This document shows, in pieces, positions 34,715 to 43,377 of a DNA stretch of 64,000 nucleotides (positions are counted from its first letter, which is position 1; the number at the start of each line of letters is the position of its first letter). The position numbers and the translations under genes were made by a program. Under the pieces are notes generated by a model. That model made no database searches. It had not been told where the DNA came from and saw only the letters and a program-made list of their open reading frames with translations. This DNA comes from Cellulosimicrobium cellulans (GTDB lineage: Bacteria; Actinomycetota; Actinomycetes; Actinomycetales; Cellulomonadaceae), in assembly GCF_016921195.1 (NCBI RefSeq), contig NZ_JAFGYF010000013.1, positions 1-64,000 on the forward strand, in the 5' to 3' direction.

Positions 34715-35925
34715 CGGGCGGACCCGGTGGGCTGGGTCGCTGCCGTGAACGGCGCGAGCACCTCGTCGAGCCGTGCGGCGGCGACGCGCCAGTCGTGGCG
34801 TCGTGCGTGCTCGACGGCGGCGCGCGCGGCACGGTCCAGGGCGCTCGGGTCGTCGGCGAGCGCCTCGAGCGCGCCCGCCAGGGTGGCCGCGTCGCCGGGC
34901 GGGACGAGGATCCCGGCGTCGCCGACGGCCTCGGGCACGCCTCCGACGTCGGACGCGACGACCGCGGCACCGGCGGCCATGCCCTCGAGCGCGGTGAGCG
35001 CGAAGGGCTCGGGCCACGCGGAGGGGACGACGACGACGTCGGCCGCGGCGAGGAGACCGGGCAGCGCGGGACGGGGCACGAAGGAGCCGAAGCGTACCGG
35101 GCCGGCGGCGCGCTCCGCCGTCCGGCGCAGGTCCCGCTCGTATCCGGTCAGGGGCGCGTCCGCGGCGAAGCCCGGGCGGCCCAGGACGGTGAGCTCGACG
35201 TCCGCGCGGCCGAGCGCGACGACGGCGTCGAGAAGCACGTGCACGCCCTTGTCGGGGATGACGCGGCCCACGTACACCACGCGCAGCGCGTCACCCCGCG
35301 GCGGCCGGGGGACGGCGAACGCCGTGGCGTCCACGCCGTTGCGGACCGTGCGGACGCGCTCGCGCAGGCGGAGCGGGAGCCGGCTCGCGACGGCACCCGC
35401 GAGGTGGTCGCTCACGCACACGATCGCCGCGGCGGGGTCGAGCGCGCGCCCGGCGTCGCGCTCCGACCAGGAGCCCAGCACCTGGTTGTGGGCGTAGAGG
35501 ACGGGCACGTGCCGGTCCGCGTCCACGAGCGGGACGAGCGCGGGCGCGTTGTGCGCGAGGACCACGCCCGGGTCCCAGGCGCCCTGGGCGGCGAGCGTCG
35601 CGCCGAGCACCCTGCGCGCACCCGGCCGGGCGAGCCCGAGGCGGCCCGCGGCCGCGTCGACCCAGCGGTCGGCCCGCCCGGCGCGTGCCGGGGCGTACTC
35701 GAGGACCTCGGCGCTGTCGTAGCGGTCGGGATAGGTGCCGGCGGCCACGACCACCGCGGGTCGTGGGCCGTCGGGGCGAGCGTGGCGGCTCAGCCCGTCG
35801 ACGACGGTCGGGACGGCGCTCCCCGTCCGTGGCGAGAAGTGGTCGCCTGGGGTGATGACGTGCACGAGGCGGCGCGGCCGCCCGGCCGGGCCGGTCGACG
35901 CCGTGCGCCCGGTGCGCGGGCTCAT
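34711..35925 (-). CDS. glycosyltransferase family 4
   Basis: A 404-residue GT4. RRLVHVITPGDHFSPRTGSA starts the acceptor half, LYAHNQVLGSW and VSDHLAGAVASRL lie in the middle, VVYVGRVIPDKGVHVLLDAV opens the donor half, and PEPFALTALEGMAAGAA is the E-x7-E motif. It is translationally coupled on both sides by 4-bp overlaps, within the operon that starts with the ABC exporter genes. Confidence 0.9.
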   Translation of the reverse strand: MSPRTGRTASTGPAGRPRRLVHVITPGDHFSPRTGSAVPTVVDGLSRHARPDGPRPAVVVAAGTYPDRYDSAEVLEYAPARAGRADRWVDAAAGRLGLARPGARRVLGATLAAQGAWDPGVVLAHNAPALVPLVDADRHVPVLYAHNQVLGSWSERDAGRALDPAAAIVCVSDHLAGAVASRLPLRLRERVRTVRNGVDATAFAVPRPPRGDALRVVYVGRVIPDKGVHVLLDAVVALGRADVELTVLGRPGFAADAPLTGYERDLRRTAERAAGPVRFGSFVPRPALPGLLAAADVVVVPSAWPEPFALTALEGMAAGAAVVASDVGGVPEAVGDAGILVPPGDAATLAGALEALADDPSALDRAARAAVEHARRHDWRVAAARLDEVLAPFTAATQPTGSAR

Positions 35926-36908
35926 GGTGTCGCGACCCCGTCCGCGCGGTCGAGCCGCCTGGCGACGAGCGCCGCCGGGAACCCCGCGGCCAGGCCCCAC
36001 AGCTCGGCGGCGGCGCGTGAGAGCACGACGGGCGCGGTGACGCGCCGCAGGAGCGAGCGCGGTGAGCCGTCCGCCATGGTCGGACCGAGGCGGCTGCGCA
36101 CGGCCCACAGGTAGCTCGACTGCGCGCGCCACGTGGTGCGCGCGTAGCGGCGCACCATCGGGTCGCGCCACCCGAAGTTCCGCACGAGCATCACGACGTG
36201 GTTGCGGCGGGCGTAGTAGAGGTAGCGTCGGTCGAACCGCTTGCCCCCGATGCCGTAGGGCGCCGCCATGTGCCGCACGACCGCTCTGGGGGTGTACAGC
36301 AGGCGACCACCGGTCGCGCGCAGGCGCAGCGAGATGTCGGACTCCTCGCACAGGCAGGTTCCCGGGTAGTTGCCGCGGATGCCGCCGATGGCCGCGAGCG
36401 CGCTGCGGCGGAACGACATGTTCGCCCCGAGCAGGTGGTCGACCTCGACGACGCGACCCGGGTCGGCGGCGAAGTACCCGGTGAGCCGACCGTCGGGCAG
36501 GAGCCGGCCGATGCGGTCGAGGCCCTCGTCCTCCTCGCCCGGGATGCCGTTGTCGGCCCGGCCGCCGACGGCCACGACGTCCGGGTCGGCGTACGGGGCG
36601 ACGAGCTCGTCGAGCCAGTCGGGCGCGACGTACGCGTCGTCGTCGACGAACGCGACGACGTCGCCGCGCGTCACGGCGAAGCCCATCTGCCGGGACTCGG
36701 GCGTCGTGCCGCGCCCGAGCGTGCTGTGGAGCAGACGCACGTCGGGGAAGAGCTCGCGCACGAGCTGCCGCGTCGTGTCGGCGGGGGTCGAGTCCACGAC
36801 GACGACCTCGAGCGGGGGCGTGTCGAGCTTCTGCAGGTGCTCCAGGCACTCGCGCACGCTCTCGGGCCGCCCGTAGGTGACGACGACGACGCTCACGGTC
36901 GGGGTCAC
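35922..36908 (-). CDS. glycosyltransferase family 2, rhamnosyltransferase-like
   Basis: A 328-residue GT2: SVVVVTYGRPESVRECLEHL, VVVDSTPADTT, GRGTTPESRQMGFAVTRGDV, VAFVDDDAYV (metal site), VDHLLGANMSFRRSALAAIG and CEESDISLRLRATGG. The conserved GANMSFRR motif is common in rhamnosyl- and mycofactocin-type GT2 enzymes, but the donor is not certain. A basic amphipathic C-terminus follows. GTG 36908 overlaps the upstream gene by 4 bp. Confidence 0.88.
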   Translation of the reverse strand: MTPTVSVVVVTYGRPESVRECLEHLQKLDTPPLEVVVVDSTPADTTRQLVRELFPDVRLLHSTLGRGTTPESRQMGFAVTRGDVVAFVDDDAYVAPDWLDELVAPYADPDVVAVGGRADNGIPGEEDEGLDRIGRLLPDGRLTGYFAADPGRVVEVDHLLGANMSFRRSALAAIGGIRGNYPGTCLCEESDISLRLRATGGRLLYTPRAVVRHMAAPYGIGGKRFDRRYLYYARRNHVVMLVRNFGWRDPMVRRYARTTWRAQSSYLWAVRSRLGPTMADGSPRSLLRRVTAPVVLSRAAAELWGLAAGFPAALVARRLDRADGVATP

Positions 36909-37747
36909 GGCTCGCCTCCCGGCGGCTCGGGGACGGTCACGAGGCGGTACCAGTCACGACGGCGCAGCGGCGAGGTGAGCACCGTGCGCCGAGGGCGGCG
37001 CGTGCGCTCGACCCAGGACTCGTAGACACCGGGCCGGGAGTAGTGCGCCGTGTGGCCGGACCACCCGAACTTCTGGCGCATCGTCTCCGGGCGGCGCACC
37101 CACGAGAAGTGGAGCACCGCCGAGTCCGGGTCCACGACCTGGTGGACGATGGTGTCACGGCGCCGGGCGGGGTCCGTGTTCCACGGTCCCAGGTCGACCC
37201 GGTAGAGCGGGACGGTAGCCTGCCGCGCGTGCGTGAGCCGCGTCCCGGCCCGGACGGCGAGCGGTCCGGGGTAGGAGGCGGCCGGCCGGCCCAGGCGGGT
37301 GCTCGCCTCCAGATAGCGTCCGGGGGCCACGCGCGAGTAGAGCCACCGGGAGGGGAAGTCCAGGCCGGAGGCTCCCACGGCGTCGGCGCGCCGCACCGCG
37401 TCGACGAACGTCACCGGGTCGAGCACGACCTCGTCGGTGTCGAGCTGGAGCACCCAGTCGGCCCCTTCGGACGCCTGGTCGAGCGCGGCCTGACGCTGCA
37501 GCGTCTCGCTGTCGAGCGGTGGCTCCCCGGGGCGCGCGTAACGCCCCGGCGCCCGGACGCACTTGCGATCCACGTCGAGCGCGTCGACCACGGCGAGGCA
37601 CTCCTCCACGGGCAGCGGCGCCCCGGTCCACGACGTCGACGTCTCGTCGTAGGACAGCACGATCCGGTCGACGTGCGCGTAGTACGAGCGCAGGCTCGAC
37701 TCGAGGTAGCTCGGGTCGGCGACGAGCACGTACGCGGTGCGGCGCAT
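36905..37747 (-). CDS. glycosyltransferase family 2-like protein
   Basis: A 280-residue GT-A protein, shorter than the usual GT2. YVLVADPSYLESSLRSYYAH, VDRIVLSYDETST and WVLQLDTDEVVLD (DxD-type metal site) resemble the GT2/GT92-like group that handles single transfers. The C-terminal VLHFSWVRRPETMRQKFGWS segment is probably the acceptor lid. ATG 37747 shares one base with the wzm stop codon. Donor unknown. Confidence 0.75.
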   Translation of the reverse strand: MRRTAYVLVADPSYLESSLRSYYAHVDRIVLSYDETSTSWTGAPLPVEECLAVVDALDVDRKCVRAPGRYARPGEPPLDSETLQRQAALDQASEGADWVLQLDTDEVVLDPVTFVDAVRRADAVGASGLDFPSRWLYSRVAPGRYLEASTRLGRPAASYPGPLAVRAGTRLTHARQATVPLYRVDLGPWNTDPARRRDTIVHQVVDPDSAVLHFSWVRRPETMRQKFGWSGHTAHYSRPGVYESWVERTRRPRRTVLTSPLRRRDWYRLVTVPEPPGGEP

Positions 37748-38583
37748 CAGATGAAGTCCGCGAACTCGCGCTCGTTCTTCTGGAAGACGAGCGTGCCGCC
37801 GAGCAGGATGAGCGGCGCCGCGACCACGAGGGCCACGACCTGCCAGGTCACCGGGGCCTGAGTCCCGAGGAGGGACCAGCGGAAGCCCTCGAGGAACCAC
37901 GTGACCGGGTTGATGTCGAACAGCCAGCGCAGGTTCGCCGGCACCTCCGACAGCGCGTAGGCCACGGGGCTCGCGTAGAGCAGGATCTGCACGAGCCACG
38001 GCAGCACGTAGCCGACGTCGCGGTACTTGACCATGTACGCCGCGGCGGCCAGGCCGATCCCGGTCCCGATCATGAGGATGAGGACGATCCAGGCGGGCAG
38101 CAGCAGGATCCCCCACCCGGGGTTCACGCCGTAGACGAACAGGAGCACGACCGCGAGGACCAGCGCGACGAGGAAGTCCACGACGACCGACGCGAGGCTC
38201 GAGACGGGGACCAGCAGGCGCGGGAAGAACACCTTCTGGACCAGCGACTGGTTCCCGACCATCGAGCTCGACGCACGGCCGAGCGACCCGTTGAAGAGGT
38301 TCCACGCCAGCATCCCGGCGAGCGTGAACAGGAAGTAGGGGATGTGCTCGTCGCCGGTCGAGAGGTCGGCGATCTGCCCGAACACGACGGTGAAGATCCC
38401 GGCGCTGACGAGAGGCTGGGCGATGACCCAGGTGATGCCGAAGATCGTCTGGCGGTACCGCACGATGATGTCGCGCAGGGCGAGCCGGACCGCGACCTCG
38501 CGGGCGTTCCACAGTTCGCGCCACGACGGCAGGTTGAGGCGGCCGGGCGGCGTGATGACGGTGCGCTGCACGGTCTGCTCCAC
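37747..38583 (-). CDS. wzm: polysaccharide ABC exporter permease, Wzm-like
   Basis: A 278-residue ABC-2 permease with about six membrane segments. LRDIIVRYRQTIFGITWVIA is the cytoplasmic entry signature of Wzm/TagG/KpsM proteins; NPVTWFLEGFRWSLLG and the C-terminal QKNEREFADFI match too. It moves a finished, lipid-linked polymer across the membrane together with the Wzt-like ATPase encoded immediately upstream. GTG 38583 lies one base after the wzt stop codon. Confidence 0.92.
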   Translation of the reverse strand: MEQTVQRTVITPPGRLNLPSWRELWNAREVAVRLALRDIIVRYRQTIFGITWVIAQPLVSAGIFTVVFGQIADLSTGDEHIPYFLFTLAGMLAWNLFNGSLGRASSSMVGNQSLVQKVFFPRLLVPVSSLASVVVDFLVALVLAVVLLFVYGVNPGWGILLLPAWIVLILMIGTGIGLAAAAYMVKYRDVGYVLPWLVQILLYASPVAYALSEVPANLRWLFDINPVTWFLEGFRWSLLGTQAPVTWQVVALVVAAPLILLGGTLVFQKNEREFADFI

Positions 38584-38584
38584 G

Positions 38585-39799
38585 TCAGCCCCCCTCGTAG
38601 TCGAAGTTCACGAAGACCATGCCCTTCTCGGTGCCCGACGACTCCGTGAACTCGGGGTAGGGGAGGTCGGGCAGCACCTCGAAGCGCCACGCACCCTCCC
38701 AGGCGTCCAGCACCCCGGCCTGGCACGCGTACACGTCGACGGTGTACTGGCCGGGCTTGAGCCACAGGTCGCGGACCACGAGGCGCCCCTTCTGGGGCTT
38801 CTCCGGGTCGAACCACCTGCCGACGAGCCGCGAGTCGCACTGCGCGATGACCGTGCCCTGGTCGTTGTTGATGTGCATCGAGACGAAGTAGGTGCCGATC
38901 AGGTCCTTGCTGGCCGGCGCCTCGAAGTCCACCACGATGTCCTGCGACGACTTGACGAACTCGTCCTCCATCCGGACCGAGGAGAGGCGGAGGTTGCCGT
39001 TCCCGGGGCGCTTCGCGGGGTCGGACTGCGCGGCCGCGAAGCTCTCGAAGCTGTCGCGGTACGCCTGGAGCGTGCCCTCGACCGTGCCCGAGTACGTCAG
39101 GGTCCCGCGGTCGAGGAGGACCGCGGAGGTGCACAGCGCCTGGACCGTCTGGAGCTGGTGGCTCACGTACAGCACCGTGCGCCCGCCCTGCGCGGCCTCG
39201 CGCATCTTCTGGATCGAGCGGCGCTGGAACTCGGCGTCCCCGACGGCGAGGACCTCGTCGATCGCGAGGATCTCGGTGTCGAGGTGCGCGGCGACGGAGA
39301 AGGCGAGGCGCACGTACATGCCGGACGAGTAGCGCTTCACCGGGGTCGCGAGGAACTTCTCGATGCCGGAGAACGCGACGATCTCGTCGTAGCGCCTGGT
39401 GATCTCCTTGCGCGTCATGCCGAGGATCGCGCCGTTGAGGTAGATGTTCTCCTTGCCCGTGAGCTCGGGGTGGAACCCCGTGCCGACCTCCAGGAGAGAC
39501 CCGACGCGGCCGTTGAGCTCGATGCGCCCGCGCGTGGGCGCGGTGACGCGGGTGAGGATCTTGAGCAGGGTCGACTTGCCGGCGCCGTTGCGGCCGACGA
39601 TCCCGAGCGCCTCGCCCTGCGGGACCTCGAAGGAGACGTCGTCGAGCGCGTCGAACAGCGTGTACTTCTGCTTGCCGGTGGACCGCACCCACTGGATCGC
39701 GGCGGCAGCGGCGGTGGACGGGCGCTCGCCGAACGCGCCGAGCCGGTACGTCTTGCCCAGCCCGGCGACGCGGATAGCGGGTTCCGTGGTCGCCTGCAC
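38585..39799 (-). CDS. wzt: polysaccharide ABC exporter ATPase with carbohydrate-binding C-terminal domain, Wzt-like
   Basis: A 404-residue ATPase. The nucleotide-binding domain has Walker A (GRNGAGKSTLLK), the signature loop YSSGMYVRLAFS, Walker B (ILAIDEVLAVGD) and the switch His (YVSHQLQ). Residues about 265-404 form a beta-sandwich like the Wzt C-terminal domain, which recognises the non-reducing end of the polymer (DIVVDFEAPASKD, YFVSMHINNDQGTVIAQCDS). Such a domain implies a capped or modified chain end, and candidate modifiers lie in the same operon. GTG 39799 is 6 nt after a TATCTT box, so the message may be leaderless. Confidence 0.92.
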   Translation of the reverse strand: MQATTEPAIRVAGLGKTYRLGAFGERPSTAAAAAIQWVRSTGKQKYTLFDALDDVSFEVPQGEALGIVGRNGAGKSTLLKILTRVTAPTRGRIELNGRVGSLLEVGTGFHPELTGKENIYLNGAILGMTRKEITRRYDEIVAFSGIEKFLATPVKRYSSGMYVRLAFSVAAHLDTEILAIDEVLAVGDAEFQRRSIQKMREAAQGGRTVLYVSHQLQTVQALCTSAVLLDRGTLTYSGTVEGTLQAYRDSFESFAAAQSDPAKRPGNGNLRLSSVRMEDEFVKSSQDIVVDFEAPASKDLIGTYFVSMHINNDQGTVIAQCDSRLVGRWFDPEKPQKGRLVVRDLWLKPGQYTVDVYACQAGVLDAWEGAWRFEVLPDLPYPEFTESSGTEKGMVFVNFDYEGG

Positions 39800-39805
39800 A
39801 GATGA

Positions 39806-39811
39806 AAGATA
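39806..39811 (-). promoter_or_regulatory. candidate -10 box of the ABC exporter operon
   Basis: TATCTT on the minus strand ends 6 nt before the GTG at 39799, predicting a leaderless transcript. A GGGTGAAT motif in the opposite orientation begins 34 bp upstream. Confidence 0.5.
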
Positions 39812-39844
39812 GTCGTCCTGCTCGCGCCCGAGGCCGGGTCGAAC

Positions 39845-39852
39845 GGGTGAAT
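39845..39852 (+). promoter_or_regulatory. GGGTGAAT motif, first of a pair
   Basis: One of two GGGTGAA sites 31 bp apart (about three helical turns) in the 174-bp divergent region between the exporter operon and the glycoside hydrolase gene. Confidence 0.5.
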
Positions 39853-39875
39853 CGGGCCCGGAACCGGACGGACGC

Positions 39876-39883
39876 GGGTGAAA
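39876..39883 (+). promoter_or_regulatory. GGGTGAAA motif, second of a pair
   Basis: GGGTGAAAGTGCC matches GGGTGAA-N3-GCC exactly. It begins 45 bp before a TACGCT -10 candidate at 39921-39926 that would serve the plus-strand gene. Confidence 0.55.
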
Positions 39884-39973
39884 GTGCCGCTCGACCCTCT
39901 GCGCACGCTCTTCGCGGACCTACGCTCGCGGGAGCGGCACCCGAGCAGGGCCCGACGACGACAGGGCGGCGAG

Positions 39974-42900
39974 ATGGCTTCGGACGAGGACCGGGAGGGG
40001 CCCGAGGGCGGTGCGGACCCCACGGTCGTGGGTGGCGTCGTCGCCGCGGTCCTCGGGCTGGTCGCGGCCGTCGCGATCGGCGGCACCGGCCCGGGGAGCA
40101 CGTCGGCCGCGCCCCCGTTCACCGCGTCCCCGGTCCCCGCCGCCGCGCCCGTCACGCAGACGGGCGCGCTGCCCCTGTGCGGGTTCCCCCGCCTCGAGCA
40201 GGTGACCGACGACGGCGTCGACACCGAGGCGATGGGTGGGATCCGCACGGTCGTCGACGACGTCGTGACCCTCGACGACGGCGAGCTCGTCACCTTCCGC
40301 GTGCTCGACGGCGCGGCGTACGTGCTGGAGTGGGACCGCGAGGCGACGTACACCGTGACGCGCTACGACCTCACCACCGGGGAGGCGGAGGCCACGACAC
40401 CCGTCGAGCTCGACTGGGACGGCGCGAGCGAGACCTTCCGCACGGACTCCTTCGAGGTCGACCCCGACGGGAACGTCTACCTCCTCGACACGCTCGTGCA
40501 CCGGCGCGACCTGCTCAAGGTCGCGCCCGACGGGTCCACGGTCTGGTCGACGACCATCCCCGAGGGGGAGCACACGTCGGGCGACCTGCTCGACCTGTAC
40601 GGGACGGTGCGCTGGACGGACGAGGACGGGACCGTCGTCGGCGTCCAGGAGGCGGGCGAGGTCCTCCACGAGGTGTCGGGCGAGGGCGAGCTGATCGCCG
40701 AGGTCCCGTTCGAGGGCGCCGTCCTCGCCCAGCTCCCGGACGGCACGGCGCTCGTCCAGACCGACGTGCGCGACGACGAGCGCCGCTCGCTCGACCTGCG
40801 TGCGGTCGGACCGGACGGCGTCGACCCGGCCCTCCACCTCGGCGCCTCGTGGGTGCGCGGACGGCCGTTCGGCGTCCCGCGCGTGCCGTGGCTCGACGAC
40901 ACGACGGGTGCGACCACGGGACCGTCGTCGGGGCCCGAGGGCGACGGCCTCGTCGTCGCCGACGAGAACCTCGGGTTCCGGTGGTGGGGGAGCGACGGTG
41001 CGTTCCGCGGCGTCTGGCCGGACACGCACAAGGACCTCGAGCAGCCGTTCGCGTTGTGGGAGAGCACGCCGGTGCTGCGCGACGGCACCGCCGGCGACGC
41101 GCCGTACTACGTGCTCACGCACGGTGAGGACGGCGGGTTCGCCCTCACGGAGATCACGGCCGACCGCATGGCGTACCAGCTCGGCGCGCCGGTGAAGTAC
41201 AACGCCGCGAACGAGGAGCTGTTCGGCGGCCTCGGGCTCGGTGCCGGGCTGCTCGTGGACGCGCCCTACGGCGTCTTCCCCGACGGGTCCGTGCCGCGCG
41301 TGGTCGCCGCGTTCGACGACGCGTGGGGCGCCTCCGCCGGGACGTACCGCCTGCGGTACCAGGTGCGCGGCGACCCGCGCGTGTGGGATCCGGTGGTCGG
41401 CGAGGAGACCGTGGTGGACCTCCCGGCGGAGGGCGGCGAGCTCGCGCTCGACCTGCCGCCGACCCGCCCGGGGGTGTACGAGGTCGACGCCGCGCTCGTC
41501 GAGGCCACGACGGGAGAACCGGTCTCGGGGACGTGCCTGCGCTACACCGTGGCCGCCGCGGGCAGCGGGCTCGACCCGGCGGCGCTCGCGGACGGCGCGG
41601 ACTGGGGCGGTGCCGGCCCGCTGCGCGGCGTACAGCTCGCCGACCAGCTGGGCGTGGGCAGCCACCGCACGCAGCTCGACTTCGGGTCGATCGTGCCGGA
41701 CCCGACCGCCGAGCCGGACGCCGCCGCGCTCGTGTGGGACTCGTTGCCGAACGCGGCCTTCGAGCCCGACGAGGAGGAGGGCGAGCCGCCCGCGGACGGC
41801 GACCCGTTCGCCGAGCTCGCGGCAGCTGCCGAGCTCGCGGAGGAGACGGGCGTGGTCCTCACGCTGCAGCTCGGCTCGGGCGGCGAGGCGGAGCAGGCCG
41901 CGGCGGAGGCCGGCACCTGGGAGGGCTGGGTGCGCGAGATCGTCTCCGCCGTCCACGAGCGCGCGCCGCAGATCCGCTACTGGCAGCCCTGGAACGAGCC
42001 CAACAGCACGGGCTACGACGACGCGGCCGCGTACGAGGAGGAGGTCGGCGCGCCGTTCGCGGCGGGCGCGCGAGCCGCCTTCCGGGACGTCGTGGTGGTC
42101 GGCGGCAACACGCTCGGGATCGAGCCCGCGTGGTGGGCCGACCTGGTCGCCGCGGGCGGCTGCGACTCGCTCGACGTGGTCGGGATCCACCCCTACACCG
42201 GGTTCAACCGGTCGTGGGAGGAGGAGGGGTTCTCCGCCGACGGCGCCGAGCTGGACCGGCTGCGCGAGGCGATCGGCCCGTGCGGCGAGGTCCCCGTGTG
42301 GGACACCGAGACCGGATGGTGGTCCGACGGCGTCGCGAACTTCTGGGCGGGCGGGTCCGACGTCGTGCGCAAGCTCCTCTGGTACGGGCTCGAGGACGTC
42401 GACGAGTGGACGTACTTCTTCTCCGAGGGCGGGTTCGGCGAGGCGGGGAACTCGTGGTCGCTGCTCCAGTACGGGCAGTACGTCAAACCGGCCGGCGCCG
42501 CCTTCGCGGCGAGCGCGGCGTTCCTCGACGGGTTCGGGCCGCCCGAGGCGGTCGAGACGGGGACCCCCGGGGTCCACGCCGTGCGCGCGCCCGGGACGGG
42601 CGAGGTCGAGGGCGCCGAGCTGCTCGCCCTGTGGAGCGAGGACCTCTCCACCACCGTGCGGCTCACGGCGCCGGGCGGTGCGGTCACCGTGACCGCACGC
42701 GACCCGTACGGCGCCGAGCGTGGCCTGGAGGTCCCCTCCGGGGGCGTCGACGTCCCGGTGAACGGCGCGCCGGTCCTGCTCGTCGCGCCCGCGGGCACGG
42801 CGCTCGAGGTCGCCCCCGTCGAGCCGTTCGGCGACGACGTGCTCGAGGGCCGCCCGGTGACCGCGACGTCGACCCACGAGGACGCGAGCGGTCCCGGCGT

Positions 42901-43351
42901 CGTGACGTCGGGGACCTTCGCCGTGCGCGAGCCGTGGCGGTCGGGGCGCCTGGCCGACGGGTCGGTCGACGAGGCCCCCGGCGTCGAGGTCACCACCGAC
43001 GGCCCGCGCACGATCGACCGCGTCGCCGTCGCGACGGCGGGCATCCGCTGCTGCACGTCGGGACTGCGCGACTACACCGTCTCCGTACGGACGCCGGACG
43101 GTGACTGGCACGACGTCGCGCAGCAGACCGACCAGCTCCTCGACCGCGTCGCGCTCTTCACGTTCGAGCCCGTCGAGGTCACGGCGGTGCGCGTGACGCT
43201 CCCGATGACGACCGAGCGCGACGTGCCCGTGCTCGCGGCGAACTACACGGGGATCGTCGGCGGGCTGCACCCCGACTTCGTCCCGCTCGCGACGGAGAGC
43301 GAGTGGATCGCGGCGATCAGCGCGGTCCAGGCGTGGGAGCCGGCGGGATGA
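39974..43351 (+). CDS. membrane-anchored clan-A-like glycoside hydrolase
   Basis: A 1125-residue protein with an N-terminal signal-anchor (VVGGVVAAVLGLVAAVAIGG), a region of repeated Asp/Gly-rich strands (propeller-like, about residues 65-420), then an (alpha/beta)8 barrel. The barrel has WNEPN (Glu about 675 as acid/base) and VWDTETGWWSD (Glu about 779 as nucleophile), as in GH39, GH5 and related clan-A families. A beta-sandwich with discoidin-like features (TIDRVAVATAGIRCCTSGLR) ends the chain. It probably trims or recycles the polymer made here. ATG 39974 is chosen because the upstream GTG at 39878 overlaps the regulatory motif and lies before the predicted -10. Confidence 0.75.
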   Translation: MASDEDREGPEGGADPTVVGGVVAAVLGLVAAVAIGGTGPGSTSAAPPFTASPVPAAAPVTQTGALPLCGFPRLEQVTDDGVDTEAMGGIRTVVDDVVTLDDGELVTFRVLDGAAYVLEWDREATYTVTRYDLTTGEAEATTPVELDWDGASETFRTDSFEVDPDGNVYLLDTLVHRRDLLKVAPDGSTVWSTTIPEGEHTSGDLLDLYGTVRWTDEDGTVVGVQEAGEVLHEVSGEGELIAEVPFEGAVLAQLPDGTALVQTDVRDDERRSLDLRAVGPDGVDPALHLGASWVRGRPFGVPRVPWLDDTTGATTGPSSGPEGDGLVVADENLGFRWWGSDGAFRGVWPDTHKDLEQPFALWESTPVLRDGTAGDAPYYVLTHGEDGGFALTEITADRMAYQLGAPVKYNAANEELFGGLGLGAGLLVDAPYGVFPDGSVPRVVAAFDDAWGASAGTYRLRYQVRGDPRVWDPVVGEETVVDLPAEGGELALDLPPTRPGVYEVDAALVEATTGEPVSGTCLRYTVAAAGSGLDPAALADGADWGGAGPLRGVQLADQLGVGSHRTQLDFGSIVPDPTAEPDAAALVWDSLPNAAFEPDEEEGEPPADGDPFAELAAAAELAEETGVVLTLQLGSGGEAEQAAAEAGTWEGWVREIVSAVHERAPQIRYWQPWNEPNSTGYDDAAAYEEEVGAPFAAGARAAFRDVVVVGGNTLGIEPAWWADLVAAGGCDSLDVVGIHPYTGFNRSWEEEGFSADGAELDRLREAIGPCGEVPVWDTETGWWSDGVANFWAGGSDVVRKLLWYGLEDVDEWTYFFSEGGFGEAGNSWSLLQYGQYVKPAGAAFAASAAFLDGFGPPEAVETGTPGVHAVRAPGTGEVEGAELLALWSEDLSTTVRLTAPGGAVTVTARDPYGAERGLEVPSGGVDVPVNGAPVLLVAPAGTALEVAPVEPFGDDVLEGRPVTATSTHEDASGPGVVTSGTFAVREPWRSGRLADGSVDEAPGVEVTTDGPRTIDRVAVATAGIRCCTSGLRDYTVSVRTPDGDWHDVAQQTDQLLDRVALFTFEPVEVTAVRVTLPMTTERDVPVLAANYTGIVGGLHPDFVPLATESEWIAAISAVQAWEPAG

Positions 43352-43377
43352 GTGCCGTCACCCGGGCACGGGCGCGG

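Noticed and set aside
39878-39973. Upstream GTG start for the glycoside hydrolase at 39878
   Set aside because: The codon falls inside the GGGTGAAA motif and before the predicted -10 box at 39921; ATG 39974 places a short tail before the membrane anchor.
39920-43270. 1116-codon minus-strand open frame opposite the glycoside hydrolase
   Set aside because: Antisense shadow with Arg/Val/Asp/His bias and no motif; the plus strand has a signal anchor and a catalytic barrel.
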